A stretch of DNA of 64,000 bases from an uncultured Acidimicrobiaceae bacterium (GTDB taxonomy: Bacteria > Actinomycetota > Acidimicrobiia > Acidimicrobiales > UBA10347): positions 62,001 through 126,000 of the forward strand of contig CAJJAG010000001.1 in the NCBI GenBank assembly GCA_905182135.1. The letters are read 5' to 3'. Shown here one piece after another: positions 9,264-16,327 of the stretch. The position numbers and the translations under genes are program-made. Under the pieces are notes generated by a model. The model was not told the origin of the DNA. It ran no database searches and saw only the letters and a list, made by a program, of their open reading frames with translations. How positions within the stretch are numbered: position 1 is the stretch's first letter; every line of letters begins with the position of its first letter.

Positions 9264-9667
9264 TACGTTTCTTCTTTCAGCGAATTCAGATGACGACGGA
9301 CGTAATTGCGGTTGATCCGAAACTCGGGGTCGATCTCATTGAGTTCAATCGACCATGCGATCGACAGTGGACAGCAAACGCCGCCGATGAACGCCTCAGC
9401 GGCGTCGAGCACCGTCTCGATGAAGGTCGATTTAGAGGTCGCGTCGCGACCGGGACCGATGCGAACAGCAATAGCTATAAACGCAAACGTTTCCGGTTCA
9501 GATCCGTCAGCAATCAGATAGTGAACGCGCACCGCTGCCCTGGTGCGCAATGCATCGACGGGTGGCAACCCGTGACTGAGCGCTGCTGTGTGGACAGTCT
9601 CCACCAGCGCATCAATGTCGTGGTGCTCAGCAACATTGGCTGAGTACTCAATCGTGATGTGCGGCAC
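9263..9667 (-). CDS. hpaF: 5-carboxymethyl-2-hydroxymuconate delta-isomerase (tautomerase superfamily)
   Basis: Keto-enol isomerase of the homoprotocatechuate pathway. Homologues use the N-terminal proline as general base. I choose GTG 9667 as start, not the TTG at 9679, because the protein then begins fMet-Pro-His-Ile-Thr-Ile-Glu and Met removal exposes Pro1, as in CHMI. The 134-residue length is close to E. coli HpaF, and the C-terminal ELNEIDPEFRINRNYV matches the family's closing segment. It is the first gene of the leftward arm, facing hpaG across the divergent promoter region. Confidence 0.88.
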   Translation of the reverse strand: MPHITIEYSANVAEHHDIDALVETVHTAALSHGLPPVDALRTRAAVRVHYLIADGSEPETFAFIAIAVRIGPGRDATSKSTFIETVLDAAEAFIGGVCCPLSIAWSIELNEIDPEFRINRNYVRRHLNSLKEET

Positions 9668-9771
9668 GGCTTCTCGCAATCGTGTTTGGCAGGTGGGAAC
9701 TTCCCCTTGCCCTAGATGTTTAACATGTGTACTATCTCAACGCAACGGAATCTTTAGAAGTGGTGTCCATC
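9668..9771. promoter_or_regulatory. Divergent hpaF/hpaG promoter and probable HpaR operator region
   Basis: This is the only intergenic gap between the two arms of the cluster, so both promoters should lie here. It contains an AT-richer stretch around 9716-9740 with ACATGT, a perfect 6-base palindrome, at its centre (TTTAACATGTGTACTAT). MarR-type regulators bind short inverted repeats, so this is the likeliest HpaR site. No consensus promoter was recognised with certainty. Confidence 0.35.
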
Positions 9772-9843
9772 ATGCAACAGCAAGTCGCATCCACAGAACG
9801 GCCTGAACGAACAGAAGCCGCGATTACCAAAATGGCCGCATGA
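9772..9843 (+). CDS. Possible 23-residue leader peptide upstream of hpaG
   Basis: An ATG at 9772 opens a 23-codon frame that begins MQQQVAST, is rich in polar residues, and stops at TGA 9841-9843. That stop overlaps the hpaG start as ATGA. This tiny frame would couple hpaG translation to its own. A stretch of decent codons this short can occur by chance, and I see no strong ribosome site before it, so it is a candidate only. Confidence 0.3.
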   Translation: MQQQVASTERPERTEAAITKMAA

Positions 9844-10745
9844 GGTTCGTTTCGTATACGGCCGGCAATGCACCCGGTTTCGGCATGCTCACCGCCGACG
9901 GCCAAGGTGTGATCGAACTTGGCAGCGCTGGGTCGCAGCGCATCAAGGGCATCAGCGACCTGGGTCAACTCGTAGGCCATATGCGCATCGAAGAAGCACG
10001 CGAGTTCGCCGATGAGCCAGCCGACCATGCCGTGACCGACATCACCTACGAACGACTGCTCCCCTGGCCGCAGAAGATCTTTTGCATCGGCGTGAACTAC
10101 GGCGGCCGCAGCGCCGAGTACGAGGACAAGAGCGACGCCGCCTGGCCTTCGGTCTTTGTGCGCTTTCCTGATTCGTTCACCGGCCATGAACGCGATGTCA
10201 TTCGCCCGCCTGAAAGCCCGCAACTCGACTACGAGGGTGAGATCGTCGTCATAATCGGTAAGCCCGGTCGGCGCATCCCGGTCAGCGAAGCCCGCAGCCA
10301 TATCGCAGGACTGTCACTGGGCAATGAGGGCACGATTCGTGATTGGGTCCGTCACGCCAAGTTCAACGTGACCCAGGGAAAGAACTGGGAATCGACCGGG
10401 TCGATCGGTCCGCACCTGGTCTCGATCGATGAGATCGGCGACTTCGAAGACCTGCACCTGACGACTCACGTCAATGGCGAATTACGCCAAGATGACACCC
10501 CAGCGACCATGAAGTACTCGATCGACTACCAAATTCACTATCTATCGACCTTCACGCGGCTGCGGCCCGGCGACATCATCTTCTCAGGCACCCCTACTGG
10601 CGCTGGCGCCCGGTTCGATCCGCCAAAATGGCTTGTTCCTGGGGATGTGGTTGAGGTCGCTGTTCCTGAACTTGGCGTGTTACGCAACACGGTCGCTGAC
10701 GCGTTCCCCGAGGGAACCGACTTCCAGATCCCCGAACCACAATGA
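9840..10745 (+). CDS. hpaG: Fumarylacetoacetate hydrolase family protein, HpaG-like isomerase/decarboxylase
   Basis: Predicted to decarboxylate 5-oxo-pent-3-ene-1,2,5-tricarboxylate and isomerise the product in the homoprotocatechuate route. The 301-residue protein has the FAH fold signature: KIFCIGVNYGG near 79-89 and the metal-binding LDYEGE near 129-134. The usual 'ND' metal motif reads GNEGTIRDW here, Glu in place of Asp. E. coli HpaG is a two-domain protein of about 430 residues; this is a single FAH unit. It overlaps hpaR by 4 bases (ATGA). Related FAH hydrolases act on acylpyruvates, so the exact step is inferred from the neighbours. Confidence 0.82.
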   Translation: MRFVSYTAGNAPGFGMLTADGQGVIELGSAGSQRIKGISDLGQLVGHMRIEEAREFADEPADHAVTDITYERLLPWPQKIFCIGVNYGGRSAEYEDKSDAAWPSVFVRFPDSFTGHERDVIRPPESPQLDYEGEIVVIIGKPGRRIPVSEARSHIAGLSLGNEGTIRDWVRHAKFNVTQGKNWESTGSIGPHLVSIDEIGDFEDLHLTTHVNGELRQDDTPATMKYSIDYQIHYLSTFTRLRPGDIIFSGTPTGAGARFDPPKWLVPGDVVEVAVPELGVLRNTVADAFPEGTDFQIPEPQ

Positions 10746-11260
10746 CATCTTCGGCCGAGGCCAGGATCGACGGCGACGGGCTAATCGCCATGCGGGACTT
10801 CTCGGCGTCGTTACCCATGGTGCTGCTGCAAACTCGAGAGGCTGCAATGCAGCTCTTCCGTCCGCTGCTCGCCGAGCACGATCTGACCGAACAACAGTGG
10901 CGAGTGTTGCGAGCCCTCTCCGCTACTCCCGAACCAATCGAGGTCGGGGCCATCGTCGACGCGACCTTCCTACTTGCGCCGAGCTTGTCTCGGATCCTGC
11001 GAGACCTTGAAGGACGCCAACTCGTGCGCCGATCCCTCGTCGCAACCGACCAACGCCGAGCCGAGATATCGCTCACGATCACTGGGCATGACTTGGTGGC
11101 CTTGGTGGCTCCCGAGAGCGAAGCGATTTACAACCAAATCGAAGAAGCATTCGGCGACAAGGCGCTACAGCGATTACTGCGTCAACTCGCCGACCTGCGT
11201 GACAAGACCAACCGTATTGTGCAGGCACCAGGCCTCAGGCCATTAGGAGACAACCAATGA
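10742..11260 (+). CDS. hpaR: MarR-family regulator, HpaR-like
   Basis: A 172-residue winged-helix repressor. Seen: an N-terminal dimerisation helix, LTEQQWRVLRAL (start of the DNA-binding domain), the recognition helix LAPSLSRILRDLEGRQLV and the wing DQRRAEISLTITG. In known hpa clusters HpaR represses the catabolic genes until the aromatic acid binds. Here it lies inside the operon between hpaG and hpaH, overlapping both by ATGA, so it would regulate its own expression. Confidence 0.85.
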   Translation: MTSSAEARIDGDGLIAMRDFSASLPMVLLQTREAAMQLFRPLLAEHDLTEQQWRVLRALSATPEPIEVGAIVDATFLLAPSLSRILRDLEGRQLVRRSLVATDQRRAEISLTITGHDLVALVAPESEAIYNQIEEAFGDKALQRLLRQLADLRDKTNRIVQAPGLRPLGDNQ

Positions 11261-12060
11261 TCAGTCCTGAAGCCGCCGCTGCCGAAGCCGCGCTGCTCGA
11301 CCAGGCCGAGATCGACGCCACGCAAATGCGCCAAACGACCGGCGAATATCCCGACCTAACTATCGATGACGCGTACGTCATCCAAGCTGCTTGGCAAGAA
11401 ATTAAGCTCGCCCGGGGTGAAGCACTCATTGGCCACAAGATCGGACTTACGAGCCGAGCGATGCAAGCCTCCATGAATATCACCACCCCAGACTCTGGCT
11501 TCCTGACCGACAAGATGGTGTTTGGCCCCGACACCCAACTGACCGCGGCCGGCTTCTGCGACCCGAAGCTCGAGGTCGAATTAGCCTTCGTTCTCGCAAA
11601 TGATCTCAGTGGCGCCGACCTATCCGTTGACGACATCCTGGACGCTACCCAGTACGTCGTGCCCGCCATCGAGCTAATCGCAGCTCGTTCCTATCGACGC
11701 GATCCCGACAGTGGGCGCACGCGCACCGTTGTCGACACCATCGCTGATAACGCGGCTAACGCAGGCATCATCATGGGCCTCGACCAAGTCGCTCCTCGCG
11801 ATATCGACCTGCGCTGGGTCAGCGCATTGGGCAGCCGCAATGGCGTCATCGAAGAGACAGGAGTTGCTGCTGGCGTGCTCGGACATCCTGCCAGGGGTAT
11901 CGCCTGGCTCGCCCGCCGATACCACGAGCAAGGACTCACGCTCGAGAAAGGCCAGGTCATACTGGCCGGCTCGTTTACCCGTCCGATCGATATTCGGCCG
12001 GGCGACGACTTCCACTTTGACTACGGCCCAATGGGTGCCTTCGGTCTGGAGTTCACCTGA
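11257..12060 (+). CDS. hpaH: 2-oxo-hept-3-ene-1,7-dioate hydratase
   Basis: Hydratase that adds water to the 2-oxo-heptenedioate before aldol cleavage; related to MhpD and 4-oxalocrotonate decarboxylase. The 267 residues fit the HpaH length. Family features are visible: GHKIGLTSRAMQ near 60-71, FCDPKLEVELAFVL near 102-115 with the two metal-binding glutamates, and the ending FDYGPMGAFGLEF. Its stop shares a base with the hpaI start (TGATG), giving coupled expression of the last two steps. Confidence 0.88.
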   Translation: MISPEAAAAEAALLDQAEIDATQMRQTTGEYPDLTIDDAYVIQAAWQEIKLARGEALIGHKIGLTSRAMQASMNITTPDSGFLTDKMVFGPDTQLTAAGFCDPKLEVELAFVLANDLSGADLSVDDILDATQYVVPAIELIAARSYRRDPDSGRTRTVVDTIADNAANAGIIMGLDQVAPRDIDLRWVSALGSRNGVIEETGVAAGVLGHPARGIAWLARRYHEQGLTLEKGQVILAGSFTRPIDIRPGDDFHFDYGPMGAFGLEFT

Positions 12061-12827
12061 TGTCCGACATACCAGTGAATCAATTTAAGCGACGACTAGT
12101 GGAGCCCGCCGTTCAATACGGCATGTGGATCAGCCTCGCCGACCCGGTTGCAGCCGAGATCAGCGCCGGCGCTGGTTTCGACTGGCTGATGATCGACGCC
12201 GAACACTCCCCTAACGATTTACGTACCTTGTTGGCCCAACTGCAGGCGGTCAATGGCTACCCCGTGAGCGCCGTGATTCGACCGCCACGAGCCGATGCTG
12301 TGATCATTAAGCAGTACCTCGACCTAGGGGCACAAACAATCCTGGTACCAATGATCGACACCGCCGAGCAGGCCGAAGAGATGGTTCGAGCGGTGCTATA
12401 TCCCCCGCAAGGAATCCGAGGCGTAGCCAGCGCTCGGGCCGCACGCTGGGGACGCATCGACGATTACTACCGCCAGGCCAATGATGAGATGTGCGTGCTC
12501 GTCCAGGTCGAAACGATCAAGGGCGTGAAGAACCTCATGGACATAGCACGCGTCGATGGCGTGGACGGCGTGTTCATCGGGCCATCAGACCTCGGCGCTG
12601 CTCTTGGCCACATCGGCGATGCAACACACCCCGACGTCCGGGAAGCGGTCGTTGCCTCAATCACAGCAGTACGAGCAGCTGGCAAGCCGGCAGGCGTGCT
12701 CAGCGTGAACCCCACCCTTGCTCGCGAATACCGCGATGCTGGCGCCAACTTCGTCGCAGTCGGGGTCGACACCAGCATGCTGGCGAAACACACCAAAGCA
12801 CTTGCCGATTCGTTCAAGAACAATTAG
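12060..12827 (+). CDS. hpaI: 4-hydroxy-2-oxo-heptane-1,7-dioate aldolase
   Basis: Class II, metal-dependent pyruvate aldolase of the HpcH/HpaI family giving pyruvate and succinic semialdehyde, the last step of the pathway. In the 255-residue barrel the motif DWLMIDAEHSPND supplies the catalytic His, VLVQVETIKG supplies a metal-binding Glu and GVFIGPSDL the conserved Asp loop. The P450 gene follows after 9 bases with a clear AGGAAAG ribosome site. The succinic semialdehyde could be handled by the dehydrogenase encoded at 26.2-27.6 kb. Confidence 0.9.
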   Translation: MSDIPVNQFKRRLVEPAVQYGMWISLADPVAAEISAGAGFDWLMIDAEHSPNDLRTLLAQLQAVNGYPVSAVIRPPRADAVIIKQYLDLGAQTILVPMIDTAEQAEEMVRAVLYPPQGIRGVASARAARWGRIDDYYRQANDEMCVLVQVETIKGVKNLMDIARVDGVDGVFIGPSDLGAALGHIGDATHPDVREAVVASITAVRAAGKPAGVLSVNPTLAREYRDAGANFVAVGVDTSMLAKHTKALADSFKNN

Positions 12828-12836
12828 GAAAGACCT

Positions 12837-14120
12837 ATGGCTGGCGATAAATACCATCAGGAACGACTCGAAACTCCCCCACCGCCTGTGGGCTGTCCAA
12901 TGCACGCCAGTTGGAGTCCGTTGAACGAGGACTATCTGGCTGAGCCATATGCAATCGCGAGTCACTTGCGCGACGCTCACCCGGTGTTCTACGCCGAAGA
13001 ACTCAACTATCTCGTTGTCACCGAAATGGAAGAAATCGAACGCATCTTCAACGATCACGAAACTTTCGCCTCGGTGAACGTGCAGGACCCCGTATTTCCG
13101 CTGGCGCCCGAAGCACAACAGGTGCTCAGTGCCGAGGACTTCAACCCCGTTGCTGTCATGTCAAATCGACCCGAGCCGGACCATGGACGTATCCGCAAAT
13201 ACACGCGCCAAGGTTTCTCGAACAAGCGCATCAAGACGCTCGAGCCGTTTATGCGCCGCCGTGGCAACCAACTCATCGATGCGATGTTGGCGGCTGGTTC
13301 TTCGGCCGAATTCGTAGACGCATTCGCATTCCCGCTGCCGGGCGAAACCGTGTTCCGCTTCATCGGCTTCCCCGAAGCTGATGACGAACTGCTGAAGCAA
13401 TGGTGTGGGGACCGCAAGGCATTCTCTTGGGGACGCCCGACGGGCGCCCAGCAGACCGAGATCGCCGAACAGATGCTTGCCTACTGGCGATATTGCCGAG
13501 AGTTCACCGCATCGAAACAGGCCAATCGGGGCGATGACTTCACCAGTGAGCTAATCACTGCCCACGAAGAGAATCCCGATGACATCACCTACCGTGAAGT
13601 CGAGTCGGTGGTCTACGGGTTGTCGTTCGCTGGCCACGAAGCGGTGACGTCAGCTATCTGCAACACGTTGCAGTGCCTCCTCCCCCGGCGCGATGTCTGG
13701 ACCGAAATATGTGCCGATCCGACGCTGATCCCGAACGCGGTCGAAGAGGTCATGCGCTTCAACTCAAGCCAGATCTCGTGGCGACGCCTAACCACAGTTG
13801 ACACCACCGTTGGCGGGTATGACGTCCCAGCCGGCACGGCCATCTTCATGAATTTTGCGTCGGCGAATCGACAGGCTGACATCTTCGAGAACCCCAACGA
13901 GTTCGACATTCACCGCCCTAATGCTGCTCAGAATATTTCGTTCGGTAAGGGTGTCCACTACTGCCTTGGCGCCCGGTTCGCAAAGTTCGAAACCCAGGTC
14001 ATGACCGAGATACTCGCTGACCGGATCCCTTCGTTACGGCTGGTCGAAGACCAGAGTGAGTCCTACTCTCCAAACGTCACCTTCCGAGGCCCGACCACCC
14101 TGCACCTCGCTTGGGATTAG
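12837..14120 (+). CDS. Cytochrome P450 with Ala in place of the I-helix Thr
   Basis: A 427-residue P450. The heme loop is FGKGVHYCLG with Cys376, and ExxR is present as EVMR at about 304-307. The I-helix motif reads AGHEAV at 265-270, so the usual oxygen-activating Thr after the acidic residue is Ala, as in substrate-assisted P450s such as EryF. The C-terminal end VTFRGPTTLHLAW resembles CYP116- and GcoA-like aromatic P450s. It is the last gene of the hpa rightward operon, so oxidation or O-demethylation of an aromatic acid feeding ring cleavage is a plausible role. No redox partner gene is adjacent. Confidence 0.92.
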   Translation: MAGDKYHQERLETPPPPVGCPMHASWSPLNEDYLAEPYAIASHLRDAHPVFYAEELNYLVVTEMEEIERIFNDHETFASVNVQDPVFPLAPEAQQVLSAEDFNPVAVMSNRPEPDHGRIRKYTRQGFSNKRIKTLEPFMRRRGNQLIDAMLAAGSSAEFVDAFAFPLPGETVFRFIGFPEADDELLKQWCGDRKAFSWGRPTGAQQTEIAEQMLAYWRYCREFTASKQANRGDDFTSELITAHEENPDDITYREVESVVYGLSFAGHEAVTSAICNTLQCLLPRRDVWTEICADPTLIPNAVEEVMRFNSSQISWRRLTTVDTTVGGYDVPAGTAIFMNFASANRQADIFENPNEFDIHRPNAAQNISFGKGVHYCLGARFAKFETQVMTEILADRIPSLRLVEDQSESYSPNVTFRGPTTLHLAWD

Positions 14121-14124
14121 CACC

Positions 14125-14144
14125 GCTCTGTGGACGCACAGAGC
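14125..14144. terminator. Hairpin after the P450 gene
   Basis: An 8-base perfect stem (GCTCTGTG / CACAGAGC) with a 4-base loop starts 5 bases after the P450 stop. There is no T-run behind it, so it may act as an RNA-end stabilising hairpin or a weak terminator of the hpaGRHI-P450 transcript. Confidence 0.5.
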
Positions 14145-14204
14145 CATCACGATGATCACGACACTGAACAACGTTTCGCTGAAGGGCCCGTTCAGTCAAC
14201 TAGC

Positions 14205-14400
14205 AGGGGCTTGAGCCGGCACAAGGGCAGCCCGGGCTAGGCCATAAGCGAGTTGGTTAACTATTGGCAACGACAGCGCCAGGGTGACGGCCCGATCCTC
14301 GCCCGTGTCGTCTCACAGATCTTGAGCGGCAGCCATAACGTCTACACCCACCAGTGCAGTGCTTCCCATGACACCCTCACCCAACAAGATATTCCATATG
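14205..14400 (-). pseudogene. Coding-like remnant with an internal TGA, unidentified
   Basis: The 349-base gap between the P450 and the DUF4178 gene has no intact gene. On the minus strand one frame reads like protein (ILLGEGVMGSTALVGVDV, then AAQDL), meets TGA at about 14313-14315, and continues as LALSLPIVNQLAYGLARAAL before a stop near 14205. The even composition on both sides of the single stop suggests a decayed gene end. I do not recognise the family, and the reading could be chance. Confidence 0.25.
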
Positions 14401-14469
14401 ACATATGAGGTAGGCGGCCCCTTCATCACTGGGCATGATGTAAGGGTTCGATAGTTCAATGGAGACTTC

Positions 14470-15204
14470 GTGACCGTGTTCCTCGGCCTGCTGGCCGCAA
14501 CGCTTTTGCTCGGCATCATTACGACCTTGTTGATCGCGAACCGCAAAGACGAGGTCGTTGGATTCACGCTGCCCCAAGAGCTCCAAGCCGCGCAGCAGGC
14601 CGCTTCGCTCACTGCGTCGATAGGACCACTTGGCGACATAGCCCCTCAACCAGTCGTCCAGACCACGCTCGAGGATCTGATCGTCGAGAAGGAAGCGAAG
14701 GCGACAGAGACAGTGTCGCTTGCGAACTTCTACCCCGGCAATCTTGGCGTTGGCACGACGCTTTCCTACCAGGGAACCGACAGCGTAATCTTCGGCGTCA
14801 TCAGCTTTGAGCACGATGGTGTCTTGTGGCAGGACTACCTAGCCGAACACGCCGCTGGCCAATGGTGGCGCTTCGGTGTAGAGCCTGACCGTGGCATGAA
14901 GCTGGCCGCGTTCGAACCTCGCCAGTTGGATGTTGAACCAGGACCCGACGTGATCATGTTCGAAGGGACCAGCTATCGAGTCACTGAGTCTGGTCAGGCC
15001 AACTACCGCACCGCCGGGAAAATGCAACGAATCGACGATTCTGGCCAGTTCGGTAGCGGCTGTTACGCGTACTTCGATTACGAGAATAATGCTCGGGTAA
15101 TTCTGAGCTTCGAACGATTCGACACCGGCGACTGGATCAGCTCTGTGGGCCATCACATCGACCCCAAAGCAGTTCGGGTTAGCAACGCACTACACAGCTC
15201 CTGA
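14470..15204 (+). CDS. DUF4178-type membrane-anchored protein
   Basis: A 244-residue protein with one N-terminal membrane segment (about residues 3-22), a variable linker, and a C-terminal domain from about 85 with the style of DUF4178: repeated strands around GVGTTLSYQGTDSVIFGVIS, LWQDYLAE, WWRFGVE and YRVTESGQA. The function of DUF4178 is unknown; it often occurs near DUF350 and spermidine synthase-like membrane proteins, none of which is here. It starts at GTG 14470 after a GGAGA ribosome site. Confidence 0.6.
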   Translation: MTVFLGLLAATLLLGIITTLLIANRKDEVVGFTLPQELQAAQQAASLTASIGPLGDIAPQPVVQTTLEDLIVEKEAKATETVSLANFYPGNLGVGTTLSYQGTDSVIFGVISFEHDGVLWQDYLAEHAAGQWWRFGVEPDRGMKLAAFEPRQLDVEPGPDVIMFEGTSYRVTESGQANYRTAGKMQRIDDSGQFGSGCYAYFDYENNARVILSFERFDTGDWISSVGHHIDPKAVRVSNALHSS

Positions 15205-15431
15205 ACCTGGTGGGTCTCGTACGCGCCCACAACATAGGTGTGCCTGCGGTTGGTGCTGACAATCGCGAGAACATCTGCCTCCACGGCGATCGTTTCACTC
15301 TTCGTCGGCTTCGCCAATGAGGCCGCTCGGGCCTACCCGCGAACACTCCTGCTACGTCTAAGTTCCGAGGTAAGACCTTCGAAAATGTCGAGACTGTGCC
15401 GCACAGATCTCATGCCACCGCCGAAAAATCG
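15205..15431. other. Convergent gap, nothing recognised
   Basis: This 227-base stretch lies between two convergent genes. A 65-codon frame on the plus strand (15238-15435) has no homology I recognise and overlaps the end of the kinase gene. I see no clear terminator. Confidence 0.4.
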
Positions 15432-16310
15432 CTAGCAGGAAGCAGTCACGCCTGCGACAAGAAGTGCCTGCTCTCGAACAGTCAAAGTCATGGGAACGCT
15501 GCCGTAACTCTCACCGTCGGCCCGTAGATCCATGTCGGCCCCGGCGAGTTCGACCTTGCTCGCTCGGTGCACCGTCACATAACGACTCCGAGTATGGCGG
15601 CCGCTGAACACTGTGGGCAACACCGCCGCAAAAGCCAGCCGTGGTGCCGGCCCAATCACCACGACATCGAGTTGACCATCGTTTACCTGAGCCTCGGGGG
15701 CGATCTTCATACCGCCACCGAAGTAGGGCGTGTTCGCAATCGCGATCAGGTTGGGCTCGATCTCATGCTCGACGCCATCAAGAGTCATTGTCAGCCGGTA
15801 TCGACGAAGCTTCGGCAATTCGACCAACGACGAAACCGTGTACTTCGCTCCGCCCTTGATTCGCTTCATTTCGTTCGCACGGTCATTAACCGACACGCTG
15901 AACCCCGCTGTAGCGACAGTCACCGAGACACCTGCCGATGAGTCGATCAGATCAATCGGCACTGGATCTCGGAGGGCCGCCCGGCACGCGTCGTCAACGT
16001 CGTTCGATAGCCCCAAAGACCTCACGGCATCGTTACCAGTCCCGGCAGAGATAATCCCGAGAACCGTCGTGCTTCCAACGAGCGCGTTCGCTGCCTGATG
16101 CACCATGCCATCGCCGCCAACAACGACGATCCGTTCCGCTTCACCAGCGAGTTCGTGCATCTGAGAGCGTGCCGATTCGGCCGAATCAGGTCGATGTAAA
16201 ACGACCTGAGCACCAAGCGTGCCGAAGGTCGCCAGCGTCGCGCCAAGCCGCATGGCCGAGTACCCAGTAGCCGCGGCTGCCGCTGGATTAAAGAACAGGT
16301 GGATGTCCAA
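15432..16310 (-). CDS. Diacylglycerol/sphingosine kinase-like lipid kinase
   Basis: Soluble kinase of the DAGK catalytic-domain family phosphorylating a lipid hydroxyl (diacylglycerol or related). In the 292-residue protein the nucleotide site GGDGM is at 65-69 (VVVGGDGMVHQAANAL), followed by LGIISAGTGNDAVRSLG, the second conserved loop. The C-terminal part carries the typical PYFGGGMKIAPEAQVNDG segment. Length agrees with YegS/DgkB proteins. It stands alone between unrelated genes; its substrate is not determined by sequence. Confidence 0.88.
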   Translation of the reverse strand: MDIHLFFNPAAAAATGYSAMRLGATLATFGTLGAQVVLHRPDSAESARSQMHELAGEAERIVVVGGDGMVHQAANALVGSTTVLGIISAGTGNDAVRSLGLSNDVDDACRAALRDPVPIDLIDSSAGVSVTVATAGFSVSVNDRANEMKRIKGGAKYTVSSLVELPKLRRYRLTMTLDGVEHEIEPNLIAIANTPYFGGGMKIAPEAQVNDGQLDVVVIGPAPRLAFAAVLPTVFSGRHTRSRYVTVHRASKVELAGADMDLRADGESYGSVPMTLTVREQALLVAGVTASC

Positions 16311-16327
16311 GGGGACCAGTCTTCTAG

